Source: Jejuia algarum
GTDB taxonomy: Bacteria; Bacteroidota; Bacteroidia; Flavobacteriales; Flavobacteriaceae
Direction: 5' to 3'
NCBI GenBank assembly: GCA_947495775.1
Contig: CANMAQ010000004.1
Coordinates: 186,001-250,000 of the forward strand
DNA length: 64,000 nucleotides
Shown: positions 8,596 through 16,829 of the stretch, piece by piece
Position numbering within the stretch: position 1 is the first letter of the stretch
Layout of the letters: each line of letters starts with the position of its first letter
Translations under genes and position numbers: made by a program
Notes under the pieces: generated by a model
What the model was told of the DNA's origin: nothing
What the model saw: only the letters and a program-made list of their open reading frames with translations
Database searches by the model: none

Positions 8596-10051
8596 TAACA
8601 TGCGCCATTTTTTGTAAAATTCTGGCATCTATAAACGCACTTGGAAAATAATACGCTAAGTACGCTATTCTTTTAAGATGATGCTTAGAGATTTTTAAAG
8701 GATTCTTTAAAAGGAGTTTAAGCATTGAAAGTCCTTGACTTTTTCTATATTCCTTATGTGCATAGCGGTGCAATTTTTTATAGAATTTAGAGTTGAACGT
8801 TCCTTTAAACATCATGGCTAAATCGTCTGAGTCTGTCCAATTTGCTTTAAGTTTAAGATCGTCTTTAACCTTATCATAAAATTTAGTGCCTGGCAAAGGG
8901 TAGGATACAGATATGCCTATATTGTCTGGAACTAATTCTTTTATCATTTTAATGGTCTTATTAATATCTGCTTTGGTTTCTCCAAGGTAACCAAACTGAA
9001 TAAAAAAGGCCACTTTTATCTGTTTAAGTTTAAGAAGTCTTGTGGCTTCGTAAATTTGTTCTACTTTAGTTTCCTTATCCATAGCGTCTAAAATGGCTTG
9101 AGAACCACTTTCTGCACCCACCCAGACCTCTTCAAGACCACTTTCTGCAAGGGCCTCTATAGTATCTTCTTTTAATAATAAATCTACCCGACTTTGTATG
9201 TAGTATACAATGGATAGGTGCTTTTCTTTTAAAGCGGTGTTAAATTGTTGTACCCAACCCGGTTTTAATCCAAAAATATCATCACACATCCAAAAGCGGT
9301 TCACGTTATACGTCTCGGATAAGTATTGAATGTGCTTTGCAATATATTCGGGAGAGTGCGAGTTGTAACGGTTGCCATAAATAGGCTTGGCACACCAATT
9401 ACATTTAAAGGGACAACCTCTGGTTGTTGCAATATTAAGGGTGAATTTATGACCAGCAGCTTCCCAAATGGCTCTGTAAGGTTCTATATCTATTAAATCC
9501 CAAGCAGGAAGCGGTAATTCGTCTAAATCACGAAGGACTTTTCGAGGTGGATTTTTTACAGTTTCATTGTGTTTTCGGTACATGATACCGCTTATTTGCG
9601 ATGTATCATGCCCCTGTTTTAAAGCATCTGCAAGGGCCTTTAGGGTGAGTTCGCCTTCACCTTTAATTACAAAATCGGCACCCGCATTTAAGTATTTTTC
9701 ATAATGGTCTGTAGCATCAGAACTGCAAACAATAGTTTTGCAATTTAATTGTTTCGCAATAGCGATCATTTTAAAAGCAGCTTCACGCATTGTGGTTAAA
9801 CACATTTTTGTGAGGTAGTTAAAACCATCGTCATATATGACAAATAGAGAGGGTTTTTTAGCTTCTAAATAGGGTTTTATAAGTTTAGGATCTTCTATAA
9901 GATTGGCATCGAAAACAGAAACCTCATACGCATTAGCCCTAAGGTAGGACGCAGCATAAAGTGTGCCCAAAGGGGGGTAAGGCGTTTGGTTTTTCCATTG
10001 TTTAGGATCGAATTTATAATAATACGAATGAGAAAATACAATATCTGTCAT
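8588..10051 (-). CDS. Cobalamin-binding-domain radical SAM protein (second of two)
   Basis: 487 residues, built like the neighbouring radical SAM protein: PYPPLGTLYAASYL at 24-37, an intact-looking Rossmann domain with GAD and KGEGELTL near 124-137, then CPFKCNWC with cluster cysteines at 213, 217 and 220. The two share the same order of motifs but differ widely in sequence, so they look like old paralogues with separate steps. A basic C-terminal extension of ~60 residues ends with two hydrophobic segments and may sit on the membrane. It lies 3 bp downstream of the nucleotidyltransferase gene and overlaps the methyltransferase gene by 8 bp. Class B radical SAM is well supported; the reaction is unknown. 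Confidence 0.88.
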   Translation of the reverse strand: MTDIVFSHSYYYKFDPKQWKNQTPYPPLGTLYAASYLRANAYEVSVFDANLIEDPKLIKPYLEAKKPSLFVIYDDGFNYLTKMCLTTMREAAFKMIAIAKQLNCKTIVCSSDATDHYEKYLNAGADFVIKGEGELTLKALADALKQGHDTSQISGIMYRKHNETVKNPPRKVLRDLDELPLPAWDLIDIEPYRAIWEAAGHKFTLNIATTRGCPFKCNWCAKPIYGNRYNSHSPEYIAKHIQYLSETYNVNRFWMCDDIFGLKPGWVQQFNTALKEKHLSIVYYIQSRVDLLLKEDTIEALAESGLEEVWVGAESGSQAILDAMDKETKVEQIYEATRLLKLKQIKVAFFIQFGYLGETKADINKTIKMIKELVPDNIGISVSYPLPGTKFYDKVKDDLKLKANWTDSDDLAMMFKGTFNSKFYKKLHRYAHKEYRKSQGLSMLKLLLKNPLKISKHHLKRIAYLAYYFPSAFIDARILQKMAHVND

Positions 10052-10054
10052 AGT

Positions 10055-10954
10055 TTAGTGAACAATTTCTAAATTGTATTTGAGGTTGATTTTATTATAG
10101 TCGTCGTTGAGTTTATCAATAACCCTTCGCTGAAAATTTTGTGGATGGTGTTTTGATACATTTTTAGTACTTTTCATAGCAATATTAAAATCATCTGACT
10201 GTAAATGATCAAATTTTTTCTGCCATTTTTTTAAGGTAAGGTATCTAAAAAACGTATCGAAAGTGGGGCCTATTTTGGTATTAAAAAAAGCCTCTATGGT
10301 TTTAGATAAAAAAGCCTTATTGGTATCTTCTATTAGCGACGTATCAAATGGCAAAATGTTGGGGAAATACTGTTTAGGCCATGGGTTATGTTGCATAAAT
10401 TCTTGATAAGTTGCTTTGCCATAAAGCGGTATTAAAGTCACCATTTCTGTAGCCGTAAATCTGTTTTTTTCTGATATTTCTAGATTATTTGTACTTATAA
10501 AATAGTTAACGCAAAAGTATTTTTTAGAGTTGAGTAAGAATATTTTTTTGTACAAAATTAGAAGAGTTCTAGACACCCATAGGCGGTCTTTCTTGGTAAT
10601 TACAAAAAAATCGATATCTCCATTGGCAGCATCATAATAGCCTTTGGAAAGAGAGCCTGAAACACAAACACTTTCAACATAGGGAAACTTAGCAATTAGC
10701 CGCGCTACTTTTTTAGCTTTTGGCATCATTTTTTGAGCCATTTCATTACCCTTTAGCCGTCTTGAAATTAATTTGTCATCATTCGTTGTAGTGTAAAATT
10801 CACCATGCTTATAAATGATTTTTTTAGCAATTAAAAGTTCTAATTCTTTTTCAATATGGGCTGTGGAAGTGCCCTTAGAAAATTTATAAATTTCCTCTTT
10901 AGTAATGGGATATTTAAAGATAGAAAAGTATAATATTGTTTTTAATGCGCTCAA
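10055..10954 (-). CDS. MNT-type nucleotidyltransferase with N-terminal winged-helix-like region
   Basis: 299 residues. SGSLSKG at 99-105 followed by DID at 113-115 is the hG[G/S]...DhD signature of the DNA polymerase beta superfamily, minimal nucleotidyltransferase branch. Residues 1-60 read as a small winged-helix domain. A third carboxylate is not clear. Such enzymes transfer a nucleotide to a small molecule, protein or antibiotic. Heading an operon of radical SAM, methyl- and glycosyltransferases it could activate a sugar or lipid, but toxin-antitoxin type AMPylation cannot be excluded. No HEPN partner is present. The start is TTG, the only start after the in-frame stop at 10982-10984; no early ATG exists. 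Confidence 0.75.
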   Translation of the reverse strand: MSALKTILYFSIFKYPITKEEIYKFSKGTSTAHIEKELELLIAKKIIYKHGEFYTTTNDDKLISRRLKGNEMAQKMMPKAKKVARLIAKFPYVESVCVSGSLSKGYYDAANGDIDFFVITKKDRLWVSRTLLILYKKIFLLNSKKYFCVNYFISTNNLEISEKNRFTATEMVTLIPLYGKATYQEFMQHNPWPKQYFPNILPFDTSLIEDTNKAFLSKTIEAFFNTKIGPTFDTFFRYLTLKKWQKKFDHLQSDDFNIAMKSTKNVSKHHPQNFQRRVIDKLNDDYNKINLKYNLEIVH

Positions 10955-11019
10955 ACGTTCTTGGGGCTTATGCTGTAATAGCTATAGTTATTTATGCAGT
11001 TAAATTTAAAAATTCTTAG
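10945..11019 (+). CDS. Candidate 24-residue single-span membrane microprotein
   Basis: An ATG at 10945 opens a 24-codon frame ending in TAG. It encodes a short polar start (MRSN), an unbroken hydrophobic stretch of about 14 residues ending in IAIVIYAV, and a basic tail KFKNS. This is a plausible membrane microprotein. It overlaps the first 10 bases of the nucleotidyltransferase gene on the other strand. No clear promoter or ribosome binding site precedes it, and AT-rich DNA produces such frames by chance. This is a low-confidence call. Confidence 0.2.
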   Translation: MRSNVLGAYAVIAIVIYAVKFKNS

Positions 11020-11226
11020 CCAGATATACCTGTGGTTTTAGAAATAAAAGTGTTAAATTTTGAAAGATTTTGACTAATACATATAAACGAAGGCTTAGTT
11101 GTCGTTTTTTTTATAAATTATACTCTATAACAGACATAAATGTAATTTAAGTGATATGTCGTTTATTTTTTACTTGAAGAACTACATCTTCATTATAAAA
11201 CTTTAAAAGTAACAAAGGCTGCTATT

Positions 11227-11604
11227 TTATTCGCCTTCTAAAGCACCCATATCGATCCATTGTTGTACCTGAGCTCTAACAGAATTACTTAGTAAACCCG
11301 TTGGAGGCATAGGGTTGGCAGCGTTATTCATTCTTGAAATTATGCGATCTCTTCTATTATTTACTTGGTCGAATGTTAATAGAGGAAAAGGGGCACCATT
11401 CGTTAAAGGAATACCATGACATCGGGTACAATTGTCCATCATTATAGCACTAACTTGGTTATTATATGTAACGGGTACAGGTATCATGTCCTCATCAACA
11501 TCTATTTCTATGATTTCTTGAAAGTCTTCTTGACTGTCATTGGCACAGCTCAGACTAAATAAGCTAAAGGCTAGTATATAAAATAAAGCTTTAAAATTAT
11601 TCAT
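11227..11604 (-). CDS. Small c-type cytochrome lipoprotein
   Basis: 125 residues. The signal peptide ends in SLSC with Cys20, giving a lipoprotein. CTRCH at 59-63 is a heme c attachment site. NPMPP near residues 98-102 supplies the Met expected as the sixth ligand. The layout fits the small planctomycete-type cytochrome c domain found fused or adjacent to many Bacteroidota proteins. It precedes the DUF5777 barrel gene? No: on this strand the barrel gene lies upstream and ends 16 bp before this start, so the pair is one transcript. A role in periplasmic electron transfer is likely; the partner is unknown. Confidence 0.8.
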   Translation of the reverse strand: MNNFKALFYILAFSLFSLSCANDSQEDFQEIIEIDVDEDMIPVPVTYNNQVSAIMMDNCTRCHGIPLTNGAPFPLLTFDQVNNRRDRIISRMNNAANPMPPTGLLSNSVRAQVQQWIDMGALEGE

Positions 11605-11620
11605 AATATTATATTTTACA

Positions 11621-12469
11621 TTAAAATGTTCTACTTAAGTTAAATCCAAAAAAGACATCGCCATCTGTCCAGTCTCCTTCAGTACGACCTAGAAAAGAAT
11701 TGGTATTAATACCTCTAGAATTGCTAAAATGCAATTGAAAAACATGACCTCCAGTTTGTAAATCGAAACCAACAGATAAAGGGTTTTTTAAGATAGAGCT
11801 ACTGGCTCTATTTAAGTGCCACCCATAATCTGCGTTGAAAGACCAACGCTTTGTGATTCTATAGCGGCCTCCAAACCCTAAAGCAAATTGCGTATTATCT
11901 TGAGCTTCTATATTAACCAAACCTTCATGGAATACAGTAGGCGCTAATTGAAGGGATATATTAGGATTTAATGTTCTAGAAATTAATAATTGTGAAGTAT
12001 AGCCTAATTTATTACTAAACTCTATACCTGGGAAGTTATCTTCAGATAGAGAAGTGTTTACTAAAATAGCATTAAAACCAACTATGGTAACAGGGAAACC
12101 GTTTTCGGCTTGTCGTACAATTTTATATTTTAGAGAACCTTCATAAATCTTAAGAAATGAACTTCTAGAAAGGCCAATGTTTATAGCATCTGTAAGCCCA
12201 TAAACAAAATTAAGTCTTGTAACCGCATCGTCTAATCCAAAGAAGGTATCAATGCCGTTTTTTAAATTCCCGAATCGATGCGAAACGATAAAAGCTAACT
12301 CTTTGTGGTCAACTAATTTTGTCGATTCAAAATTAACAATTTTTAAACCTTCAAAAGCTTCGCTAGCGTAGGTTTTTGTTGATGTTTCAGCTTCTGTAAG
12401 GTCTAAAGCACTATTTTGAGCGAAACCTAAAAAGGGTAAAGCGATTAGTAATAGTAGTCTATGTCGCAT
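11621..12469 (-). CDS. DUF5777-type outer membrane beta-barrel protein
   Basis: 282 residues with a Sec signal peptide (cleavage probable after GFAQ) and alternating hydrophobic/polar strands throughout, ending in a strand with a terminal Phe (FGFNLSRTF), the usual outer membrane barrel signal. Segments such as VSHRFGNL and NADYGWHLN resemble the DUF5777 family of Bacteroidota, whose function is not established. These proteins are often encoded beside periplasmic cytochromes or YceI-like proteins, as here. The heme lipoprotein gene follows after 16 bp. A 17-bp inverted repeat lies just upstream of the start. The call is from recalled family features, not a search. Confidence 0.7.
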   Translation of the reverse strand: MRHRLLLLIALPFLGFAQNSALDLTEAETSTKTYASEAFEGLKIVNFESTKLVDHKELAFIVSHRFGNLKNGIDTFFGLDDAVTRLNFVYGLTDAINIGLSRSSFLKIYEGSLKYKIVRQAENGFPVTIVGFNAILVNTSLSEDNFPGIEFSNKLGYTSQLLISRTLNPNISLQLAPTVFHEGLVNIEAQDNTQFALGFGGRYRITKRWSFNADYGWHLNRASSSILKNPLSVGFDLQTGGHVFQLHFSNSRGINTNSFLGRTEGDWTDGDVFFGFNLSRTF

Positions 12470-12500
12470 TGCGTTTAGTTTTAGTATTAATCAAGGTATT

Positions 12501-12546
12501 TGCTTATAAAGTTATATGTTTATTTTAAAATATAACTTTATAAGCA
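12501..12546. repeat. Perfect 17-bp AT-rich inverted repeat
   Basis: Arm 12501-12517 and arm 12530-12546 are exact reverse complements, separated by a 12-nt spacer. It lies 32 bp upstream of the DUF5777 gene start and 135 bp past the thioesterase stop. There is no T-run after it on either strand, so it is not a normal intrinsic terminator. It could be an operator or a leader hairpin. Confidence 0.7.
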
Positions 12547-12680
12547 CATTTCATAAGGTGTTCTTACCTATTGTCGTTTAGTTATAACTTACGATAAGAG
12601 AGAGTAGTCGTGTGAAAATAGAAACCTAACAAAATAAAAAGGAAATCTTTCTATTTTAACAAAATAGGTGCGTCTTAAAA

Positions 12681-13217
12681 CTAAAGTTCAACTTTAGCAT
12701 TTTGAGATTTTAAGGCCTCAAGATAATCGTCTATTTTAAATTCAGAAGCATTAAATTTGGTAGAGCGTTTTCTCGCTTGATCTTGTCTGGCAATACTTCT
12801 AGAGAAACGGCGAACGGCTTGTTCGGTATCTAAAATAATACCAGGGACTTCTACGTTTTTACCATTATCATCTTTAGCGACCATCGTAAAATAAGAGGAA
12901 TTACAGTGTTTAATGGCACCTGTTCTAATATTTTCAGATTCCACACGTAAACCTATAACCATAGAGGTACGTCCTGTATAATTTACAGAAGCTTTTAAGG
13001 TCACTAATTCGCCAACTTCAATAGGATTTAAAAAATCTACTCTATTTACAGAAGCCGTAACACAATAATGTTGCGAATGTTTAGAGGCACAAGCAAAGGC
13101 AATTTGATCCATTAAATTTAGAATATGACCCCCATGTATTTTGCCACTAAAATTAGAGTGCGATGGTAGCATTAATTCTGTGATGGTAACTTGCGATTCT
13201 TTAGGATGCTTAAACAT
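12681..13217 (-). CDS. Acyl-CoA thioesterase, hotdog fold (YciA/BFIT type)
   Basis: 178 residues with one hotdog domain. GKIHGGHILNLMD at 25-37 is the family signature, with Asp37 as the predicted catalytic acid, and ASVNRVDFLNPI follows on the long strand. These cytosolic enzymes hydrolyse acyl-CoA esters to free fatty acid and CoA, often under CoA feedback. The C-terminal ~45 residues are basic and extend beyond the core domain. It is a stand-alone gene with more than 200 bp on both sides. Substrate chain length cannot be predicted. Confidence 0.9.
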   Translation of the reverse strand: MFKHPKESQVTITELMLPSHSNFSGKIHGGHILNLMDQIAFACASKHSQHYCVTASVNRVDFLNPIEVGELVTLKASVNYTGRTSMVIGLRVESENIRTGAIKHCNSSYFTMVAKDDNGKNVEVPGIILDTEQAVRRFSRSIARQDQARKRSTKFNASEFKIDDYLEALKSQNAKVEL

Positions 13218-13545
13218 ATTATGACTTAAATTTTAATTAGGAGCACATCAAGCTTTTATTTTAAAAGGTATAACAACATAAGTTAAATACTTGTCTTTTA
13301 AGTATTGTTACCGATTTGCTTCACGTACTCAATACAAATTTGAAGGTAGACATAGAGGCATAAAAAACAATTAGACGCTTTACAACCATCAAATAAACCT
13401 TCAAAAATACCAATATATTTTGCAGTGTACCTAATGGATTTGATATTTTTAGTAAGTTTTTAAAGTATAGGCTTTAAAAAAATGGATTCCTAATAAATGG
13501 CTTGTAAAACCAAGAACTACCTACGAATCACATAATAGGCCTTAT
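13218..13545. other. Intergenic stretch, nothing firm
   Basis: A 328-bp AT-rich gap between rmuC and the thioesterase gene, both on the minus strand. A CAAAnnTA (TAnnTTTG on the minus strand) match occurs at 13402-13409, but it is far from the thioesterase start and has no -33 partner. A weak 7-bp stem occurs near 13288-13308. No RNA gene or coding frame was convincing. Confidence 0.5.
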
Positions 13546-14931
13546 TTAATCGTCTTCTCCTGCACGTTTAATAATAGCTTCGGGTAATGCTTTTTTTGCT
13601 TTGGCACCCATTTTTTTAAGCTTTTCAACGCTAGTAATAAGGTTACCTCTACCTGTAACTAATTTATTCATAGCAGCAGAATAATCTGTTTTGGCCGCAT
13701 CTATTTTTTTCCCAACTCCTGTAAGATCGCGAACTAAGCCCTCGAATTTATCATAAAGCGCTCCAGCTTGTTTGGCGATATCGATAGCATTTCGTTGTTG
13801 TTTTTCGTTATTCCACATGGTATCTATAGTACGCAGTGTGGCTAACAAAGTTGCAGGGGTTACAATAACGATATTTTTCTCGAATGCTTTATTGTATATG
13901 GCATTATCTTCGTTAACAACAACAGCGAAAGCGGGTTCTATAGGGATGAATAGCAATACAAAGTCTGGAGAAGCGATGTCGTATAAATCTTGATAGTTTT
14001 TTTCAGAGAGTTGGTCTACATGGCGTTTTATCGAGTTGACATGCGCTTTTAAAAATACTGCTTTTTCATGGTCTTCAGCATTTACAAAACGTTCGTAATC
14101 GGTTAAAGACACTTTAGCATCAATAATCATTTTTTTACCATCGGGTAAATGCAATACAACATCTGGCATAACACGAGAGTTGTCTTCTCTTGTAAAGCTT
14201 TGTTGTACAAAATACTCGCGGTCTTTTTCTAAGCCCGATTTTTCTAAAACACGTTCTAAAACCAACTCGCCCCAGTTTCCCTGCATCTTGCTGTCGCCCT
14301 TTAAAGCACGGGTAAGGTTGGTCGCCTCTTTTGTCATTTGTTGGTTTAAATCCTTTAAACCCAGTAACTGTTCTTTTAAAGCAGAATGCATGCTAATACT
14401 TTCTTTTTGGGAAGCTTCTACTTTTTTCTCAAACCCTTGAATTTTCTCCTGTAAGGGATGCAATATGTTTTTTATGTTTTCCTTATTTTGTTCGGTAAAT
14501 TTAGTAGATTTCTCTTCTAATATCTTACTGGCTAAAAGCTCGAAATCTTTTCGTAACTGTTCCTGGCGCTGCTCTAGCTCTTTATCACGTTTCTGATTGA
14601 GCTGTTGTAAATTTTCTAATTCGGTGTTTTTACGTGCTAATTCCGAATTCAAAAACTCTTTTTCGCGACGAATGGCTTCGCGTTCAGCTTCTATTTTAGT
14701 TATAGAGGTTTTTAACTCTTTAATTTGTGCCTCAAAAGCGTCTTGCTGAATATGCTTCTCATTAATACGCTCTTGCTTGACTTGTTCCAGTTGCATTTCT
14801 AAATTAGAATTGCGTTCTTCTAAGGTACTTGCTGCACTTTTAGTTTTAAGTTTTGAAACATAATTGCCTAAAACAAAACCTAATATAGAGAAGATTAAGG
14901 CAACTAAGACTATTAAGATGGTAGCGTTCAT
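13546..14931 (-). CDS. rmuC: RmuC family DNA recombination protein
   Basis: 461 residues: an N-terminal membrane anchor at 3-23, a long charged coiled coil from about 30 to 200, then the RmuC domain with GNWGELVLERVLEKSG, MPDVVLHLPDGK and IIDAKVSL, which fit the PD-(D/E)xK-like core of the family. In E. coli RmuC limits recombination-associated inversions, and it is inferred to be a nuclease acting at stalled or damaged DNA. Length is normal. The protein ends with a basic tail. The gene starts with ATG at 14931 and stands alone. Confidence 0.93.
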   Translation of the reverse strand: MNATILIVLVALIFSILGFVLGNYVSKLKTKSAASTLEERNSNLEMQLEQVKQERINEKHIQQDAFEAQIKELKTSITKIEAEREAIRREKEFLNSELARKNTELENLQQLNQKRDKELEQRQEQLRKDFELLASKILEEKSTKFTEQNKENIKNILHPLQEKIQGFEKKVEASQKESISMHSALKEQLLGLKDLNQQMTKEATNLTRALKGDSKMQGNWGELVLERVLEKSGLEKDREYFVQQSFTREDNSRVMPDVVLHLPDGKKMIIDAKVSLTDYERFVNAEDHEKAVFLKAHVNSIKRHVDQLSEKNYQDLYDIASPDFVLLFIPIEPAFAVVVNEDNAIYNKAFEKNIVIVTPATLLATLRTIDTMWNNEKQQRNAIDIAKQAGALYDKFEGLVRDLTGVGKKIDAAKTDYSAAMNKLVTGRGNLITSVEKLKKMGAKAKKALPEAIIKRAGEDD

Positions 14932-15123
14932 GATGAAATAAAGCGTGTATTAGGTTTAGCGACATTAGTGTGACACCTTATAACACAATTTGTGTTATAG
15001 GTAATATGCTGCAAAGATAGGATAGAAATTGAAAAGCAGCAGTATCTTATAAAAACAAATAGAGGTTCTAAGTTTATAGAAGTGCATTTCAATTTTTGAA
15101 TTTTTAGAACGGCTTTTTCGGCC

Positions 15124-15152
15124 ACAAAAAAAGCGAGCCTTTGGGCTCGCTT
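15124..15152 (-). terminator. Rho-independent terminator
   Basis: A perfect 9-bp stem (15131-15139 with 15144-15152, GC-rich AGCGAGCC core) and 4-nt loop is followed on the minus strand by seven Ts (15124-15130). It lies 24 bp past the stop of the 202-residue exported protein gene and ends its transcript before rmuC. Confidence 0.92.
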
Positions 15153-15176
15153 CTCTTAAACTAAATTGGTGAGTTA

Positions 15177-15785
15177 TTACAAAAACTCGGTAAACTCTTT
15201 GCCTTCTGTTTTGTAGATGATTTTGTATTTACCTTTAGAGTTCTCCTCTAATTTGTAGATACGTTCGTATTTTTTGAAATCACCTTTTAAAACTTCAGAG
15301 AAGACTAATTTGAAAGGCGCATATTTGCCTTGATCTCTGTAAATTGCTATTTCAAGTGGTGCCTTGTTTAAAGACAGTTTAGACACATATACCATATTAT
15401 CTTTTACAATCGTAGACGGTTTAAAAATCGTTTTTGAGACTGTTTCGTTATATTCAACTTTACCATCTTTAATATAAAATGGAATTGTTTCTATTTCCAT
15501 GTCCTTATCAAGTTCAAAGAAATATACACCATTAGGTAATGACGTTAAGTTGAAACCTTTCATGTAGAATCCAGATTTTTGAATTGCTTCTTTAAACAAT
15601 ACAAGGTTGTTCGCGTCCTTAATTGTAAAAAGATGACCTACTTTAACATCTTTTAAAGTAAGTACAGTTCTCTTAGCATCTTTTTTACTGATAAAAAAAG
15701 ATCCATCGTTGGCGTATCCCATAACCGTAGCTAACAAGGCTACCATTAAAAATACTTTTTTGAAAGTGTGTGTTACATTTCTCAT
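15177..15785 (-). CDS. Exported protein of unknown function
   Basis: 202 residues with a Sec signal peptide (hydrophobic run at 10-25, predicted cleavage after GYAN or nearby) and no lipobox cysteine. The rest is beta-rich. LPNGVYFFEL near residues 64-73 resembles the last strands of T9SS sorting-like or Ig-like domains, but it is internal and not followed by the usual basic end. I do not recognise the family. Monocistronic: a strong terminator follows 24 bp past the stop and a promoter/operator-like site lies 23-47 bp upstream. Confidence 0.75.
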   Translation of the reverse strand: MRNVTHTFKKVFLMVALLATVMGYANDGSFFISKKDAKRTVLTLKDVKVGHLFTIKDANNLVLFKEAIQKSGFYMKGFNLTSLPNGVYFFELDKDMEIETIPFYIKDGKVEYNETVSKTIFKPSTIVKDNMVYVSKLSLNKAPLEIAIYRDQGKYAPFKLVFSEVLKGDFKKYERIYKLEENSKGKYKIIYKTEGKEFTEFL

Positions 15786-15807
15786 AGTCTTAGGTATTAA
15801 CGTTCGA

Positions 15808-15832
15808 CACTACAAAGGTAGTGCAGCACTAC
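15808..15832 (-). promoter_or_regulatory. Promoter -7 element overlapped by an operator-like palindrome
   Basis: On the minus strand TACCTTTG (15813-15820) matches the Bacteroidota -7 consensus TAnnTTTG about 28 bp before the ATG. It is covered by three alternating copies of CACTAC/GTAGTG (15808-15813, 15818-15823, 15827-15832), including the perfect palindrome GTAGTGC-A-GCACTAC at 15818-15832. This is a good repressor-site geometry. No clear -33 element was seen. Confidence 0.5.
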
Positions 15833-16201
15833 AGTCTGTAAAACATTGAAATTGACCAATTTGTATGCAATATTATCCGTTAAATTAATGTTAGATTAAT
15901 GTGAAGTTAATATGGTATACATTAAAGGTAATATGATATATTTATGTAGTTAAAAACCTACTTTTGTTTAGTTTTATAGCGTTGAAGTTGAACTAAGAAA
16001 GGTGTCATATTTTGCACCTGTAACTTGAATACCATGAAAAAGAGAACATTTTTAACATTTAGTTAAAGATTAAAGTTGATTTAAAGGACTTGCATTAGGT
16101 TTTTAGGGGGGCTCTATGGGAATACAAAAGAAAAAGTTACATTTGAGACGCCTAATAAAAATGAAAACTTTCTTTTTGGAGATTAAATTAAAGTCTTTTC
16201 T
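15833..16201. other. Divergent intergenic region upstream of cysC
   Basis: This stretch separates the exported-protein gene (minus) from cysC (plus). It is AT-rich without a convincing open frame, hairpin or RNA gene. A GGAG at 16180-16183 lies about 18 bp before the cysC start, which is too far for a standard ribosome binding site. Confidence 0.4.
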
Positions 16202-16765
16202 ATGATCAATACTGCTAGTTTGGAAGCTAAGAACACTAAAACACCTGTATTTGTTTTGTTTACGGGATTATCTGGAGCGGGAAAGTCCACAATGGCGCAA
16301 AGCGTGTATGAGAGACTCATTAAAGCACAGATTAATACATATGTTTTAGACGGCGATCATCTTAGAAAGGGTATAAATAAAGATCTTAAATTTACAGAAC
16401 CCGACCGAAAAGAAAATTTAAGACGTATGGCTGAAATTGCGAAACTATTTATGAGTACGGGTACAGTTGTTTTAGCCGCTTATATAGCCCCTTATAAAGA
16501 CAGCAGAGCTCTAATAAAGTCTATTGTTGGTTCCAAACACTATATAGAGGTGTTTATAAATACGAGTTTGGAAACCTGTAAACGTAGAGATCCTAAAGGC
16601 TTATATGCTAAAGTAGCACGTAAACAAATTACGAATTTTACAGGCATTGATGCGCCTTATGAACGTCCTGAAAACCCTACGATTCAAATCACAGAAAACG
16701 AAACTGTTGAAGAAGCTGTAGATGTAATTTATAAATTGATAGCAGCTAAAGTTGCTTTTACCTAG
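16202..16765 (+). CDS. cysC: Adenylyl-sulfate (APS) kinase
   Basis: 187 residues, single APS kinase domain. P-loop GLSGAGKST at 22-30, then VLDGDHLRKGIN with the Asp-Gly-Asp motif, the DRKENLRRMAEIAKL helix and the lid region DPKGLYAKVARKQI, all standard for CysC. It phosphorylates APS to PAPS in the cytosol. No sulfurylase (cysD/cysN) or PAPS reductase gene is next to it, so a role in supplying PAPS for sulfotransfer rather than assimilation is possible. A sulfotransferase-like gene lies 12.5 kb upstream. Convergent with the transporter operon. Confidence 0.95.
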   Translation: MINTASLEAKNTKTPVFVLFTGLSGAGKSTMAQSVYERLIKAQINTYVLDGDHLRKGINKDLKFTEPDRKENLRRMAEIAKLFMSTGTVVLAAYIAPYKDSRALIKSIVGSKHYIEVFINTSLETCKRRDPKGLYAKVARKQITNFTGIDAPYERPENPTIQITENETVEEAVDVIYKLIAAKVAFT

Positions 16766-16829
16766 AACGGCCTAGATGCCATGTTAGCGCACAGAGGTTT
16801 TAGAACAGTCTATAGGATATTAAAAAACG

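Noticed and set aside
10055..10954. Toxin-antitoxin (HEPN/MNT) module
   Set aside because: No HEPN partner is adjacent, and the gene is fused by spacing to a biosynthetic operon.
14928..15125. 65-residue minus-strand frame between rmuC and the exported-protein gene
   Set aside because: It overlaps the rmuC start and the terminator region, has unusual composition and no family resemblance.
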